Shown: piece after piece, positions 24,712-33,555 of the stretch | Layout of the letters: every line of letters begins with the position of its first letter | How positions within the stretch are numbered: position 1 is the stretch's first letter | Source: CAYXLI01 sp964464925 | Lineage (GTDB): Bacteria > Acidobacteriota > Terriglobia > Bryobacterales > Bryobacteraceae | Assembly (NCBI GenBank): GCA_964464925.1 | Contig: CAYXLI010000041.1 | Location: 1 to 42,178 of the forward strand | DNA: 42,178 nt | Reading direction: 5' to 3' | Program-made: the position numbers and the translations under genes | Notes under the pieces: generated by a model | The model's database searches: none | What the model saw: the letters and a program-made list of their open reading frames with translations, nothing else | Told to the model about the DNA's origin: nothing

Positions 24712-25677
24712 ATGGCCGCGCTGTATGAGGTCTCTTCCCCCGAGCTGGTGGACCTGCGGGAACTCAAAACGGGAGATCTCGATCCGATCTTAGAAGAAGA
24801 AGGTCTCGTCTGGCGAACACAGTTGAGCTGGGATTTTGAAGCTTCGGCTGAACTCGTGCGCCGGTTCGTGAAGATCCAGGCCCTAAGTGGGTACGCGCTA
24901 GTCTTATCCGGGCGGCCGATCGGTTACGCATACTACGTTGTGGAGGATCATAAGGCGCTGATCGGCGACCTTTATATCCTGCGAGAATTTTCCTGCACGG
25001 AATACGAAGACTGCTTGTTACAGGCTGTTCTGGATGCACTGTCGGCCGTGCCGTACCTGCAGCGAATCGAGGCTCAACTCCTGATGCTGCGCAGCGCATT
25101 CGACCGTTCACTTCCCTACATGCAGTATGCGCGCGTGCAGATGCGGCACTTCATGATGGTCGATTTAGACGACACACGCGCGCTGCCTGAGGGAAGGTCC
25201 TCCACGCAATATCGATTCACGTTGTGGAACGAGCGGCGGCAGGACGAAGCGGCACAGCTTATCGCCAAGGCTTATCACGGTCATGTGGATGCCACGATCA
25301 ATGACCAGTACCGGTCCTTCGGCGGCGCCCGGAGGTTCCTGCAAAACATTGTGCAATATCCCGGTTGCGGGACGTTTTTCGATAACGCTTCGATTCTGGC
25401 CGAAGGGGCAGACCATCGGTTAGGCGGCATGTCGCTGGCCAGCCTGGTAGCCCCGGAGGTCGGGCACATCACTCAGATCTGCGTGAGCCCCGATGTGAAG
25501 CACACAGGCCTCGGCTATGAGTTGCTACGCCGTTCGCTGCAGGTATTTCGCGAGCACGATTGCGAGAAAGCCAGCCTCACGGTAACCGGAGCGAACACCG
25601 AGGCAGTTCGGCTGTATCAGCGCATCGGATTCCGGTCCATTCGCCGCTTTGGCGCGTTCGTCTGGGAAGGAATTTAG
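24712..25677 (+). CDS. Two-lobed GNAT family N-acetyltransferase
   Basis: A 321-aa protein. The C-terminal half is a clear GNAT domain: ITQICVSPDVKHTGLGYELLRR contains motif A (the acetyl-CoA pyrophosphate loop), and TVTGANTEAVRLYQRIGFRSIRRFGAF is the motif B end with the N-x-x-A-x-x-L-Y-x-x-x-G-F pattern. The N-terminal half (RELKTGDLDPILEEEGL; RPIGYAYYVVEDHKALIGDLYILREF) looks like a degenerate second GNAT fold that lacks the loop. Substrate unknown. ATG 24712 is preferred over a TTG at 24673. The stop overlaps the convergent MFS gene by four bases. Confidence 0.82.
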   Translation: MAALYEVSSPELVDLRELKTGDLDPILEEEGLVWRTQLSWDFEASAELVRRFVKIQALSGYALVLSGRPIGYAYYVVEDHKALIGDLYILREFSCTEYEDCLLQAVLDALSAVPYLQRIEAQLLMLRSAFDRSLPYMQYARVQMRHFMMVDLDDTRALPEGRSSTQYRFTLWNERRQDEAAQLIAKAYHGHVDATINDQYRSFGGARRFLQNIVQYPGCGTFFDNASILAEGADHRLGGMSLASLVAPEVGHITQICVSPDVKHTGLGYELLRRSLQVFREHDCEKASLTVTGANTEAVRLYQRIGFRSIRRFGAFVWEGI

Positions 25678-26867
25678 TCTTGCTGTACGGGTTCGGGCGC
25701 AATTGAAGGCACAGGTTTCGTGAGGAGAAGGCCTAGCGCATTGCTGATCGCCGGGACCAAAGTCCATGCCAGCAGCCATCGATGATCGATCAATACTCCG
25801 GCCAGGAACGGCGCCATGATCGACGACAAGGACATGAGAGATTGAGTGAGGCCGAGCACACTGCCCTGCTCTGAACGATCTGTCTGTTGTGTGATGAGGC
25901 TGGTGAGCGATGGCCTGAGCACGCCTCCGCCGAACGAAGTGAGCGCGGAAACCAGCAGCAGCAAGGGCAGGCTGTAAGTAAAGCCGAGCGCTACGTAACC
26001 CACGATGCTACAGAAGAAGCCGGCGCGCACCAGGCGCCTCTCGCCGAACCTGTCGACGAGACGGCCAATCAGGCCGCCCTGCAAAATGATCGACAGGACA
26101 CCGACGTACGCATAGACATAGCCCACCTCACGCGGTCCGAAAGCGTGGCCGTTCCACACAAATCTTCTTTCGGCGAACAAGGCGAAACCGGACATGAACG
26201 CCGAGAACGAAAAGATGAACGCGAGGAATTGCCAAAGGAGCGCACCGAGTCCGGGCTGTTTCCAGAACCGGATGTAATTTCCCCAGTCCAGTAGCGTGAG
26301 CCGCCGCGGGGTATCGTGCTGCGGATGCGTGTTCGTCGGCAGCAGAAAGTATGTGCACGCGATGCTGGTTGCAGACAGGCCGGCCGCTGCGAATATTGGA
26401 TAGCGTATGCCAAACTGCGCCAGGAAGCCGGACAGCGCCGGTCCAACCAGGAAGCCGAGTCCGAAAGCGATGCCGATTACCGCAAACGATTTGGCACGCT
26501 GCTCCGGGCGGGTCACGTCCGCAATATAGGCTTGCGCGATGGATAGGTTACCAGCGGTGAGGCCATCGATGATTCGCGAAACAAACACAAGCCACAGGGC
26601 ATTTGAGTATGCGAGCAGAATGAATCCCACCAGCGTGCCCGCCTGGCTGATGAGCAGCACAGGACGTCTGCCGATCCGGTCCGAAAGCCGCCCGAGCACG
26701 GGTCCGGCAAGCAATTGGCAGAGCGCGTATGTCGAGACGAGCAGTCCTACTTGTGTAGGACTGGCCCCGAGATGCTCGGCATAAAACGGCAACAGGGGCA
26801 AGATGATGGTGAGTCCTAGAACGTCCACCACCACGATCAGAAAGATGGGAATGAGGGCCTTGGGCAA
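25674..26867 (-). CDS. MFS drug-efflux-type transporter (TetA-like)
   Basis: A 397-aa twelve-helix major facilitator resembling TetA(A/B)-type antiporters: LIPIFLIVVVDVLGLTIILPLLPFYAEHLGASP opens the protein, GRLSDRIGRRPVLLIS is the loop 2-3 motif A, and DGLTAGNLSIAQAYIADVTRPEQRAKSFAVIGIAFGLGF is typical of TM4-5 with the antiporter motif. It probably exports a drug or metabolite with proton exchange; tetracycline resistance cannot be claimed. The start is TTG at 26867, supported by GAGGAAG at about eight bases. It is divergent from a Tat-exported enolase-superfamily gene. Confidence 0.85.
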   Translation of the reverse strand: MPKALIPIFLIVVVDVLGLTIILPLLPFYAEHLGASPTQVGLLVSTYALCQLLAGPVLGRLSDRIGRRPVLLISQAGTLVGFILLAYSNALWLVFVSRIIDGLTAGNLSIAQAYIADVTRPEQRAKSFAVIGIAFGLGFLVGPALSGFLAQFGIRYPIFAAAGLSATSIACTYFLLPTNTHPQHDTPRRLTLLDWGNYIRFWKQPGLGALLWQFLAFIFSFSAFMSGFALFAERRFVWNGHAFGPREVGYVYAYVGVLSIILQGGLIGRLVDRFGERRLVRAGFFCSIVGYVALGFTYSLPLLLLVSALTSFGGGVLRPSLTSLITQQTDRSEQGSVLGLTQSLMSLSSIMAPFLAGVLIDHRWLLAWTLVPAISNALGLLLTKPVPSIAPEPVQQD

Positions 26868-26933
26868 AACGGTCTTCCTCTTGATGCTAACAAAGCGGTA
26901 CGGCGGTCTTCAGTCTTCGATAAAGTAATCACG

Positions 26934-28151
26934 ATGAATCGCCGGGATTTTGTTTTGTCGCTGTTTGCTCCAGCGCTCGCGCAGGCCTGGCAGGCTGCGC
27001 CATCCATGCGGATCAAACAGGTGGACACGATCTACTGGAAGAACCGGAATGACGCTCCGTTCTGGCCTCATTGGACGTGGCTTCGCATTCACACCGATAG
27101 CGGCGTAACCGGTATTGGCGAGACGTATCCGCGAAACAGCGTGGAAGCCGAGATGATTCACAGCTATGTCGCGCCCATGCTGCTGAACCGCGACCCGCGG
27201 GACATTGAGCGTATTTGGGCGGACGCATATCGCACGTTCGATTACCAGATCACGGGCGGTACGGAGATGCGCGTACTCAGTGCGCTCGACCTGGCGTTGT
27301 GGGATCTGCTCGGGAAGTCGCTGAACACACCGGTCTACCGGCTCATCGGCGGGAAGTCCAATCGCACCGTCCGGCTTTACAATACATGTTTTCCGCACAA
27401 GTACGATTTCCACACGGAGCCGGAAAAGATCATGCGCGAGTTGATAGACGGCTACGGCGTGAAGGCCATCAAAGTCTGGCCATTCGATCCCGCGGCACAA
27501 CGCAACCAGCACCAGTTCATCACGCACTCCGACCTGGAGGAATCGCTGAAGCCCGTGCGCAAGTTGCGCGACACCTTCGGTAGTGACATTGAGATCGCAA
27601 TCGAGTTCCACTCTAATTGGAACCTGACTTCGGCGGTTCGAATCGCGAAAGCTTTGGAGCCCTACAAGCCGATGTGGCTGGAAGATATGCTGCTTCCAGG
27701 GAATTTTCAGCAATACAAGCAACTAGCCGAGAGCACTTCCCTGCCCCTGACAATTAGCGAGCGGATCGCCGGGCGCATGCAGTTCGAGCAGTTGCTGGAG
27801 TCCCGCGCTGCGCGCTATGTGATGTTCGACGTGTGTTGGTGCGGAGGCCTTAGCGAAGCCCGGAAGATCGCGGCGATGGCGGACACCTTTCAATTACCCG
27901 TTGCGCCGCACACGGCGGGCGGCCCGCTGCTGTTCTATGCTTCGACGCATCTGACCACGGCGGCGACAAACGTCTGGATCCAGGAGAGCTGCCAGCGATT
28001 CTACGAATCGGACTGGCCGAAAATGCTGGAGAATCCATTAGTGCCGAAGAACGGTGCCATCAGCGCGCCGGAACTGCCGGGCTTCGGAATGCAAATCAAG
28101 CCGGAGATCTGGAACCACCCTGCAGCCGTTCGGCAGACAACCAAGGCTTGA
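26934..28151 (+). CDS. Tat-exported enolase-superfamily sugar-acid dehydratase-like enzyme
   Basis: A 405-aa protein of the mandelate racemase/muconate lactonising group. MNRRDFVLSLFAPALAQA is a twin-arginine-type signal. The N-terminal capping domain (WTWLRIHTDSGVTGIGETY) precedes a barrel with K180 (AIKVW), metal ligands at E224 (IEFHSNW), E250 (WLEDM) and E276 (ISER), and H326 in APHTAGGP. E-x-H at strand three resembles D-galactonate/D-mannonate dehydratases, where that His is the acid catalyst, so dehydration of a sugar acid is the best guess. It is followed 25 bp later by an isomerase-like gene with the same export signal type. Confidence 0.85.
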   Translation: MNRRDFVLSLFAPALAQAWQAAPSMRIKQVDTIYWKNRNDAPFWPHWTWLRIHTDSGVTGIGETYPRNSVEAEMIHSYVAPMLLNRDPRDIERIWADAYRTFDYQITGGTEMRVLSALDLALWDLLGKSLNTPVYRLIGGKSNRTVRLYNTCFPHKYDFHTEPEKIMRELIDGYGVKAIKVWPFDPAAQRNQHQFITHSDLEESLKPVRKLRDTFGSDIEIAIEFHSNWNLTSAVRIAKALEPYKPMWLEDMLLPGNFQQYKQLAESTSLPLTISERIAGRMQFEQLLESRAARYVMFDVCWCGGLSEARKIAAMADTFQLPVAPHTAGGPLLFYASTHLTTAATNVWIQESCQRFYESDWPKMLENPLVPKNGAISAPELPGFGMQIKPEIWNHPAAVRQTTKA

Positions 28152-28176
28152 GCCGAATGTTGTATCGTCAAAGAAA

Positions 28177-29127
28177 GTGAACATCACTCGACGAAGTGTA
28201 ATTACCGCCGTGTCTGCGGCAGCTTTGGCGCAGGCCCAACGCCGCAATTTGCCCAACTGGAAACCGAAGATCGGCGTCCTCGCTCAGTACTCCGACTCCA
28301 ACCTGGAATGGGTGAAGAATGAAGGCTTCACCAGCATGCAACTCCGCATGGATCCCTCCAAGGTCAACGATTCGGAGATCGCCAGAATCAAGGACAAGAT
28401 CCAGCAATCCGGCATCTACGTCTCCTCTCTTGCCGTGGATGGCAACCACATCGATCCGGATCCGCAGAAGCGCGCGCGGATGAACCAATTCGCCGTGCAG
28501 TGCATTGAACTGTGCGGAAAGCTTGGCATTCCGGCGATCGGCGGCCAATCCGGCACCATTCGCGAGAAACCCCTGCAGGAGCAGGTGGACGAAATCGTCA
28601 GGGTCTACAACGAAAAGTATTTCGCCGCGTGCGAAAAGAACAAAGTTCGGATTCTGTGGGAACCATACGCCGGCGGCCCGAACATCGCCACCGGTCCGGT
28701 GGGCTGGGAGGCGCTGTTCAAGGCATTTGGGAATAGCCCGCATATAGGACTGCAGTTCGATCCCTCACACCTGGTGTGGCAGTTCATGGACCCGGTAGCC
28801 GCCGCGCGCGATTTTGTAGACAAGATCTACGACGTGCACTTGAAGGACACCGAAATTCTCTGGCACGTTCTGCGCCGCACCGGAATTCAACCGCCCGCAA
28901 ATATTCGCTGGTGGCGCTTCCGGATTCCCGGCTACGGCTCAGTGGATTGGAAGGGATTCTTCTCCGTGCTGGCCGAAGCCGGGTACCAAGGTGCAATGAA
29001 CATCGAGAATGAGGACCAGTTCTACTATCCGGCCTACGAGCAAGGGAACTTCACGGAGCAGTACAAGCGCGGGTTCCGGACTGCGCATGAGTTCCTGAAG
29101 ACGCTGGTGCCGCCCGTCAAGGCTTAG
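28177..29127 (+). CDS. Exported sugar phosphate isomerase/epimerase-like TIM barrel
   Basis: A 316-aa xylose-isomerase-like TIM-barrel protein. From GTG 28177 the N-terminus NITRRSVITAVSAAALAQAQ is a twin-arginine-type signal; an upstream in-frame ATG (28054) would overlap the dehydratase gene and bury that signal. Barrel motifs are IGVLAQYSDSNLEWVKNEGF, SSLAVDGNHIDPD, ILWEPYAGGP, IGLQFDPSHLVWQ and VHLKDTEILWH, with Glu, Asp/His and His/Asp at the positions of the usual metal ligands. The close spacing and like signals suggest one exported pathway with the previous gene. Its stop is one base from that of the convergent efflux operon. Confidence 0.82.
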   Translation: MNITRRSVITAVSAAALAQAQRRNLPNWKPKIGVLAQYSDSNLEWVKNEGFTSMQLRMDPSKVNDSEIARIKDKIQQSGIYVSSLAVDGNHIDPDPQKRARMNQFAVQCIELCGKLGIPAIGGQSGTIREKPLQEQVDEIVRVYNEKYFAACEKNKVRILWEPYAGGPNIATGPVGWEALFKAFGNSPHIGLQFDPSHLVWQFMDPVAAARDFVDKIYDVHLKDTEILWHVLRRTGIQPPANIRWWRFRIPGYGSVDWKGFFSVLAEAGYQGAMNIENEDQFYYPAYEQGNFTEQYKRGFRTAHEFLKTLVPPVKA

Positions 29128-29128
29128 C

Positions 29129-30532
29129 TTACTGTCCGAGCGCCTTGTACAAGGCCACAGTCTGGCGTAAGACAGCGGCGTTCGATGCGGCCAGTTCGCG
29201 CTCCATCTGGAACTGCGACCGTTGCGCATCGAGTACGGCGAGAAAATCGCCGAGTCCCCTTATGTAAAGCTCCTGCGCCAGTTCTACACTGCGCTTTGCG
29301 GCGGCAGCACCAGCCTCCAGGCTGCGCTGCCGCTGCTCGGCGCGATCCCTTGCCACATACGCATTCTCCGTTTCCTCGAAGGCCTCCAAGACATCTTTCT
29401 CATACGCCCGCAGAGACTGCTCGAGTTGCGCATCCCGTGCCGCGATTTGCGCCCGTATCCGGCCGAAATTGAGGATCGGCAATGAAATGCCCGGCCCAGC
29501 GGAGAAGAAATTTCCGGCGCCAAAGGTTAGCCCTGAAAAGTCGGTCGATTGCCGCCCCGAGAGTCCCTGGATGACGAACTTCGGATAAAGGTCGGCGCGT
29601 GCCGCACCCGCGCGGGCATAGGCTGCGGAGATTTCCGCTTCGGCCCGCCGGATGTCAGGACGCCTCTTCAGCAATTCACCCGGCAACGCGGCCGGAACGT
29701 CCGGCACCTGCAGAGGCTTCGCACTTCGCTGCAATTGATCCAGCAATGCCGAGGGTTCCTCTCCCAGCAGCACGCCGATTCTGTGCGCGGCTTGGAGCCG
29801 CTCCCCATCCAGATCGGGCAAGGTGGCAATCACAGAAGCCAGTTGCGACACTTGCCGCTCCACGTCGAGATCACTCGCCAGACCTGCATCTGCGCGCACG
29901 CGAAGCAGGTCCAGCAGGTCCTTCTCAGACGCGATGTGTGCCTTCACGATCGTGATCTGGTCTTCGGCAGCGCGCATTTCCACGTAGTTCCGAGCCACCT
30001 CGGAACGCACGATCGTTTGCACGTCAGCGATGTTCGCTTCGGCCGCCTGCGCTTCCGCACCGGCGGCTTTATACGCCTTGCGAAGGCCGCCGAACACATC
30101 CGCTTCCCAACGCATGTTCAGGCCACCGGACACGATAGAGGTCTCAAACGGAGAGACAAAGCTTCCGCCCTGCCCCGCCCGATCCGGAATTCTTGCCACG
30201 CCCTGATTGAAGCCTCCGCGCAACTGCGATACCGAAGCACTGCTATCCACATTCGGCAGCAGCGCCGCACGGCTGGTGTTCCGGGTTTGCCGCACTTCGG
30301 CGAGCCGCGATTCCGCTTTGCGCACGTCGAGATTCGCACGTCCGGCTCGATCCATCAGTTTGTCCAGCAGCGGATCGCCGAACGCTTTCCACCACTGCTC
30401 TGCCGCAGGGAGGACCGCCGCTCCCGCGGGCTGATTACGAAACGCGCCCGGCAGCGGAACGTTCGGTTTGGGTGCAGGGCGCTTCCCCGCGAAGACGGGA
30501 AGAATGGTGAGTAAGAGAATCACACGTCGCAT
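29129..30532 (-). CDS. Outer-membrane efflux protein (TolC/NodT type)
   Basis: A 467-aa outer-membrane factor, the last gene of a tripartite efflux operon. Two OEP repeats are visible with the coiled-coil segments that form the periplasmic tunnel (VRKAESRLAEVRQTRNTSRAAL; YEKDVLEAFEETENAYVARD) and YIRGLGDFLAVLDAQRSQFQMERELA near the C-terminus. The N-terminus RRVILLLTILPVFAGKRPAPKPNVPLP has a hydrophobic signal but lacks the lipobox Cys usual in the NodT branch. Start ATG 30532 follows AAGGAGACCACC. Ten bases separate it from the fusion-protein stop upstream. Confidence 0.9.
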   Translation of the reverse strand: MRRVILLLTILPVFAGKRPAPKPNVPLPGAFRNQPAGAAVLPAAEQWWKAFGDPLLDKLMDRAGRANLDVRKAESRLAEVRQTRNTSRAALLPNVDSSASVSQLRGGFNQGVARIPDRAGQGGSFVSPFETSIVSGGLNMRWEADVFGGLRKAYKAAGAEAQAAEANIADVQTIVRSEVARNYVEMRAAEDQITIVKAHIASEKDLLDLLRVRADAGLASDLDVERQVSQLASVIATLPDLDGERLQAAHRIGVLLGEEPSALLDQLQRSAKPLQVPDVPAALPGELLKRRPDIRRAEAEISAAYARAGAARADLYPKFVIQGLSGRQSTDFSGLTFGAGNFFSAGPGISLPILNFGRIRAQIAARDAQLEQSLRAYEKDVLEAFEETENAYVARDRAEQRQRSLEAGAAAAKRSVELAQELYIRGLGDFLAVLDAQRSQFQMERELAASNAAVLRQTVALYKALGQ

Positions 30533-30542
30533 GGTGGTCTCC

Positions 30543-31583
30543 TTACCTTGCCTCGATAAATACGTCCATCTGCTGACCGGCCAGCACTGGAGATCCACGA
30601 TCCAGCGCGTAGATCACCTGCAGCACACGCGTGTCCACTCTCTCACTGCCGTCGTTTGTCAGATTCTTCTTTGGGACTACAAAGGGCTCGAATCGCACGA
30701 ATTGCAGTGGGAACTTACGCGTCGCATCTCCGCGAACCGAGGCCACGACGGCAGACCCCGCTTTCACACGTGGAGCATCCCGTTCGTCTATCTCAGCGCG
30801 CACGTTCAAGTGGTCCACGGAGCCGAGCAGAATCAATGGTTGTGCGATCGGCCCGGCGGCGGCATATTCCCCCGGCCGCACCTTGCACTGCAGGATCTCA
30901 CCCTCAATCGGAGCAAGTACCGTCAGCCTTGCAAGGTCCGCCTTGACCCGATCCACCTGCGCGGCAGCCTGCGCCACTTCAGCCCGGGCAACCTGCAGAT
31001 CCTGTGACCACGTCCCGGCCCGAAGCAGACGCAAGCTGGTCTTCGCCTCATCCAGCTTCGCTTCCGCAACCTGCACGGCCCGTCGCCGGCGCTCCAGGTC
31101 CTCGACGCGAATCGCGCGCCTGTCGCGAACGCTCTCCATTAAATCCAGTTGCACCTTCGCGTCGGAGAGTTGCGCCTCCGCTTCCGCGACGCGTGCCTGC
31201 GAAGGAGGAATTTCTTCCGGCCGCGGGGCCGCATCCAAGCGGGCCAGGCGAGCCTTCGCCAGTTGCAGATTCGATTGCCGCAACACGAGTTCCGCCCGGA
31301 TGTCCCGCTCATCGAGCGAAAAGAGCCTCTGACCTTTACTGACGCGGTCCCCCGCTTTTACGTAGACCTGGGTGACCAAACCCGGAACCGGCAGACTGAC
31401 AGCGATGTTCTCACTCGACGCCTCCACCAGCCCTACCGCGCCCACCTGATTGCGGAAACCCGCGGCCGGCGGGGGCGCATACGGCTCGACTTTGTTTTCC
31501 TTCGGCCGCAGACGGGCAACACTCGCGGCCGCAAACAGCAGAGCCAAGCCCGCTAGAACAGGAATCCCATACTTTGTCAACAT
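30543..31583 (-). CDS. Periplasmic membrane-fusion protein of ABC exporter (HlyD/DevB-like)
   Basis: A 346-aa adaptor joining the inner-membrane ABC transporter to the outer-membrane channel. It has an N-terminal anchor (residues 5-24), a lipoyl-like half (GAVGLVEASSENIAVSLPVPGLVTQVYVKAGDRVSKGQ), a long coiled-coil hairpin rich in Ala, Glu and Arg (about 95-210), the second lipoyl half (LTVLAPIEGEILQCKVRPGEY) and a beta-barrel domain (VRAEIDERDAPRVKAGSAV). The start ATG follows GGAGGAA. It is 15 bp after the ATPase gene. This adaptor type works with MacB/DevC-like permeases. Confidence 0.91.
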   Translation of the reverse strand: MLTKYGIPVLAGLALLFAAASVARLRPKENKVEPYAPPPAAGFRNQVGAVGLVEASSENIAVSLPVPGLVTQVYVKAGDRVSKGQRLFSLDERDIRAELVLRQSNLQLAKARLARLDAAPRPEEIPPSQARVAEAEAQLSDAKVQLDLMESVRDRRAIRVEDLERRRRAVQVAEAKLDEAKTSLRLLRAGTWSQDLQVARAEVAQAAAQVDRVKADLARLTVLAPIEGEILQCKVRPGEYAAAGPIAQPLILLGSVDHLNVRAEIDERDAPRVKAGSAVVASVRGDATRKFPLQFVRFEPFVVPKKNLTNDGSERVDTRVLQVIYALDRGSPVLAGQQMDVFIEAR

Positions 31584-31598
31584 GATTGCGTTCCTCCG

Positions 31599-32333
31599 TT
31601 AATGGATAGCGGAGCCGCTGAGCGCTCCGGTCTGTATTTCGGTTTTCGCGATGCGGCCGTCGTTCATGTACGCGATGCGGTCGCCAAATCCAAACACCCG
31701 AGAGTCATGAGTAACCACGATGACGGCGCGATCGGGACGCAACGCCGCCTTTCGCAGAATTTCCATGACCCCATGACCGGTCTCGGCGTCGAGCGCCGCC
31801 GTCGGTTCGTCGCAAACCAGGAGCCGCGGCTCGTGCACCAGGGCGCGCGCGATTGCGACGCGCTGCTGCTGCCCGCCGGAGAGCTGGTTTGGCCGTGCCT
31901 TCAGACGGTCGCCCATGCCGAGTTCATCGAGAATCTCCGAAGCTTTCTCGACTGCCGCGTTGCGCTTCATTCCGGCTGCGAGCAGCGGAACCGATGCATT
32001 CTCGGCGGCCGTCAATGCAGGCAGGAGATTGTACTGCTGGAAGATAAAGCCGAGATTCCTGCGCCGGAATAGGACCGCTTCGCTTCCGCCGAGTTGATCG
32101 ATGTCCGTTCCCAGTACATCTATCTGCCCACCGGACTTGTTCAGCAGGCCTGCGATGACGCTGAGTAACGTGGTCTTGCCGCATCCGCTAGGGCCTACCA
32201 AAAGCGTGATCTCGCCGTAATTCGCTTCAAAATCCACACCGCGCAGAACACGGACCTTGTTTTCTCCGGAACCGAAGTCCTTCATGAGATCACGAGAGAC
32301 AACGGCCGGTTGAGGCATTGCAATGACGTTCAT
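31599..32333 (-). CDS. ABC transporter ATPase (DevA/MacB-LolD type)
   Basis: A 244-aa ATPase of the MacB/LolD/DevA mechanotransmission group that powers a FtsX-fold permease. Walker A is GPSGCGKTT (about 48-56), the Q-loop is IFQQYNLLP, the signature is LSGGQQQR and Walker B is LLVCDEPTAALD with the catalytic Glu; the H-loop is VVTHDSR. Start ATG has AGGAGG upstream, 15 bp after the permease gene. Confidence 0.94.
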   Translation of the reverse strand: MNVIAMPQPAVVSRDLMKDFGSGENKVRVLRGVDFEANYGEITLLVGPSGCGKTTLLSVIAGLLNKSGGQIDVLGTDIDQLGGSEAVLFRRRNLGFIFQQYNLLPALTAAENASVPLLAAGMKRNAAVEKASEILDELGMGDRLKARPNQLSGGQQQRVAIARALVHEPRLLVCDEPTAALDAETGHGVMEILRKAALRPDRAVIVVTHDSRVFGFGDRIAYMNDGRIAKTEIQTGALSGSAIH

Positions 32334-32348
32334 GACTCTCCTCCTGTT

Positions 32349-33491
32349 TTAGCCACGAAACACAACAGCGGGCTCCAGAACAGCTACACGCCGGACACTC
32401 ACGATGCTGGCCAGCAACACAATGAGAAAAACAGCAATCGCAACCCCGCCCATGATCTGCGGCAGCAGATAAAAGCCGCGTAGGTCCAGGTTGTTCTTCG
32501 TCGATTCAAAGAACGCCGCGGTCATGGCGATGCCGATGCAATAACCGATGACACCGACCGTAAAGGCCTGTTGCAGAATCATCCCAGTGATGCGCCAATT
32601 CGTGACGCCGATTGCCTTCAGCGCGCCGAACTGTTTCAAGTTTTCGAGCATGAACAGGTAGAAGGTCTGTCCTGCGACGACGGTGCCCACTACGAGCGCG
32701 ATAGCCACCGTGATGCCAAAGTTAATCGGGATGCCCGTGTTGCGGATGTAATACCAGATCGTCTCCCAGCCGAAAGCGGAAGAAGAGAGTGCGCGAAGGC
32801 CGGTCGTTTTCGTGATGCGCTCCGCCACTTCACCGTCGTTCATTCCAGGCCTCGGTTTCGCGACGACGAAGGACATCAGGTTGCGCTCCCGGCCAACGAG
32901 TTGTGTCGCTTCGGAATAGCGCGTGTAGGCCACCGGCAGATTCACAAACGGCGCCGATGAATTGAAGATCCCGACAATGCGCAGGATGTGGTCGTTCATC
33001 TCGACTTGCTTGCCGAGTTGAAGCGGCTCGCCAGGGAAGAAGAATTTGTAGCCTACGCGATCGATAAGGATCGAATCAGGCTCTGCGAGCGATTCGAAAC
33101 GGCCGAGCACCATGTCGCGTGGAGCGCCGACAAGCGAGGCGTCGTCGATGCCCATGAGGATGACGGCACGAAACTTTCCGTCACTGTGCACTCGCGCTCG
33201 CGCATTTCCTTTAAACAGCGGCACTGCCCAGTCGACGCCTTCCACTCCACGGACGCGAAAGAGGTCCTGATCCGGCAACGCTTTCACCTCGTCGAGGTAC
33301 TGAGTTTTCGGGTCCATTACCCAGATGCCGGCGTCGCGGACGTCATTGATCTGGCTGCGCGTGCGATCCATCAGCCCGCAGAAGATCGACGTCTGGTGGG
33401 ACATCAGAAACGTTGAGAATGCGATTGCGAAGATCAGGCCCAGATACTTGGCGCGATCACCGGTTAACATCTGCCAGGCGATGAAAGTCAT
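32349..33491 (-). CDS. FtsX/DevC-like ABC permease
   Basis: A 380-aa inner-membrane permease with one N-terminal helix (YLGLIFAIAFSTFLMSHQTSIF), a large periplasmic MacB-like domain (about 45-240) and three C-terminal helices of the FtsX domain (FGITVAIALVVGTVVAGQTFYLFM; LKQFGALKAIGVTNWRITGMILQQA). This is the DevC topology with the conserved coupling segment E-N-L-K-Q-F-G-A-L-K-A-I-G. ATG 33491 is preferred over an upstream in-frame start since GAGGGGAATCGC stands right before it. It is the first gene of the operon, 27 bp downstream of the -10 box of an operator-containing promoter. Confidence 0.9.
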   Translation of the reverse strand: MTFIAWQMLTGDRAKYLGLIFAIAFSTFLMSHQTSIFCGLMDRTRSQINDVRDAGIWVMDPKTQYLDEVKALPDQDLFRVRGVEGVDWAVPLFKGNARARVHSDGKFRAVILMGIDDASLVGAPRDMVLGRFESLAEPDSILIDRVGYKFFFPGEPLQLGKQVEMNDHILRIVGIFNSSAPFVNLPVAYTRYSEATQLVGRERNLMSFVVAKPRPGMNDGEVAERITKTTGLRALSSSAFGWETIWYYIRNTGIPINFGITVAIALVVGTVVAGQTFYLFMLENLKQFGALKAIGVTNWRITGMILQQAFTVGVIGYCIGIAMTAAFFESTKNNLDLRGFYLLPQIMGGVAIAVFLIVLLASIVSVRRVAVLEPAVVFRG

Positions 33492-33517
33492 GCGATTCCC
33501 CTCAACCAAAACATAGT

Positions 33518-33544
33518 TTTATAAATGAACAATGTTCATTACAA
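33518..33544 (-). promoter_or_regulatory. Efflux-operon promoter with embedded TetR operator
   Basis: On the minus strand, TTGTAA (33539-33544) and TATAAA (33518-33523) bracket the palindrome AATGAACA-T-TGTTCATT (33524-33540, 8-bp arms around one base). The core TGAACAnTGTTCA is repeated in the tetR promoter. A 15-bp spacer to TATAAA (17 to TAAAAC) puts the operator between the two promoter boxes, so bound repressor should block RNA polymerase. Confidence 0.75.
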
Positions 33545-33555
33545 GAGCTAAAAAA

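Noticed and set aside
29549..30514. Open frame of 321 codons on the plus strand
   Set aside because: Antisense to the outer-membrane efflux protein, whose motifs are clear; no signal, domain or ribosome-binding site.
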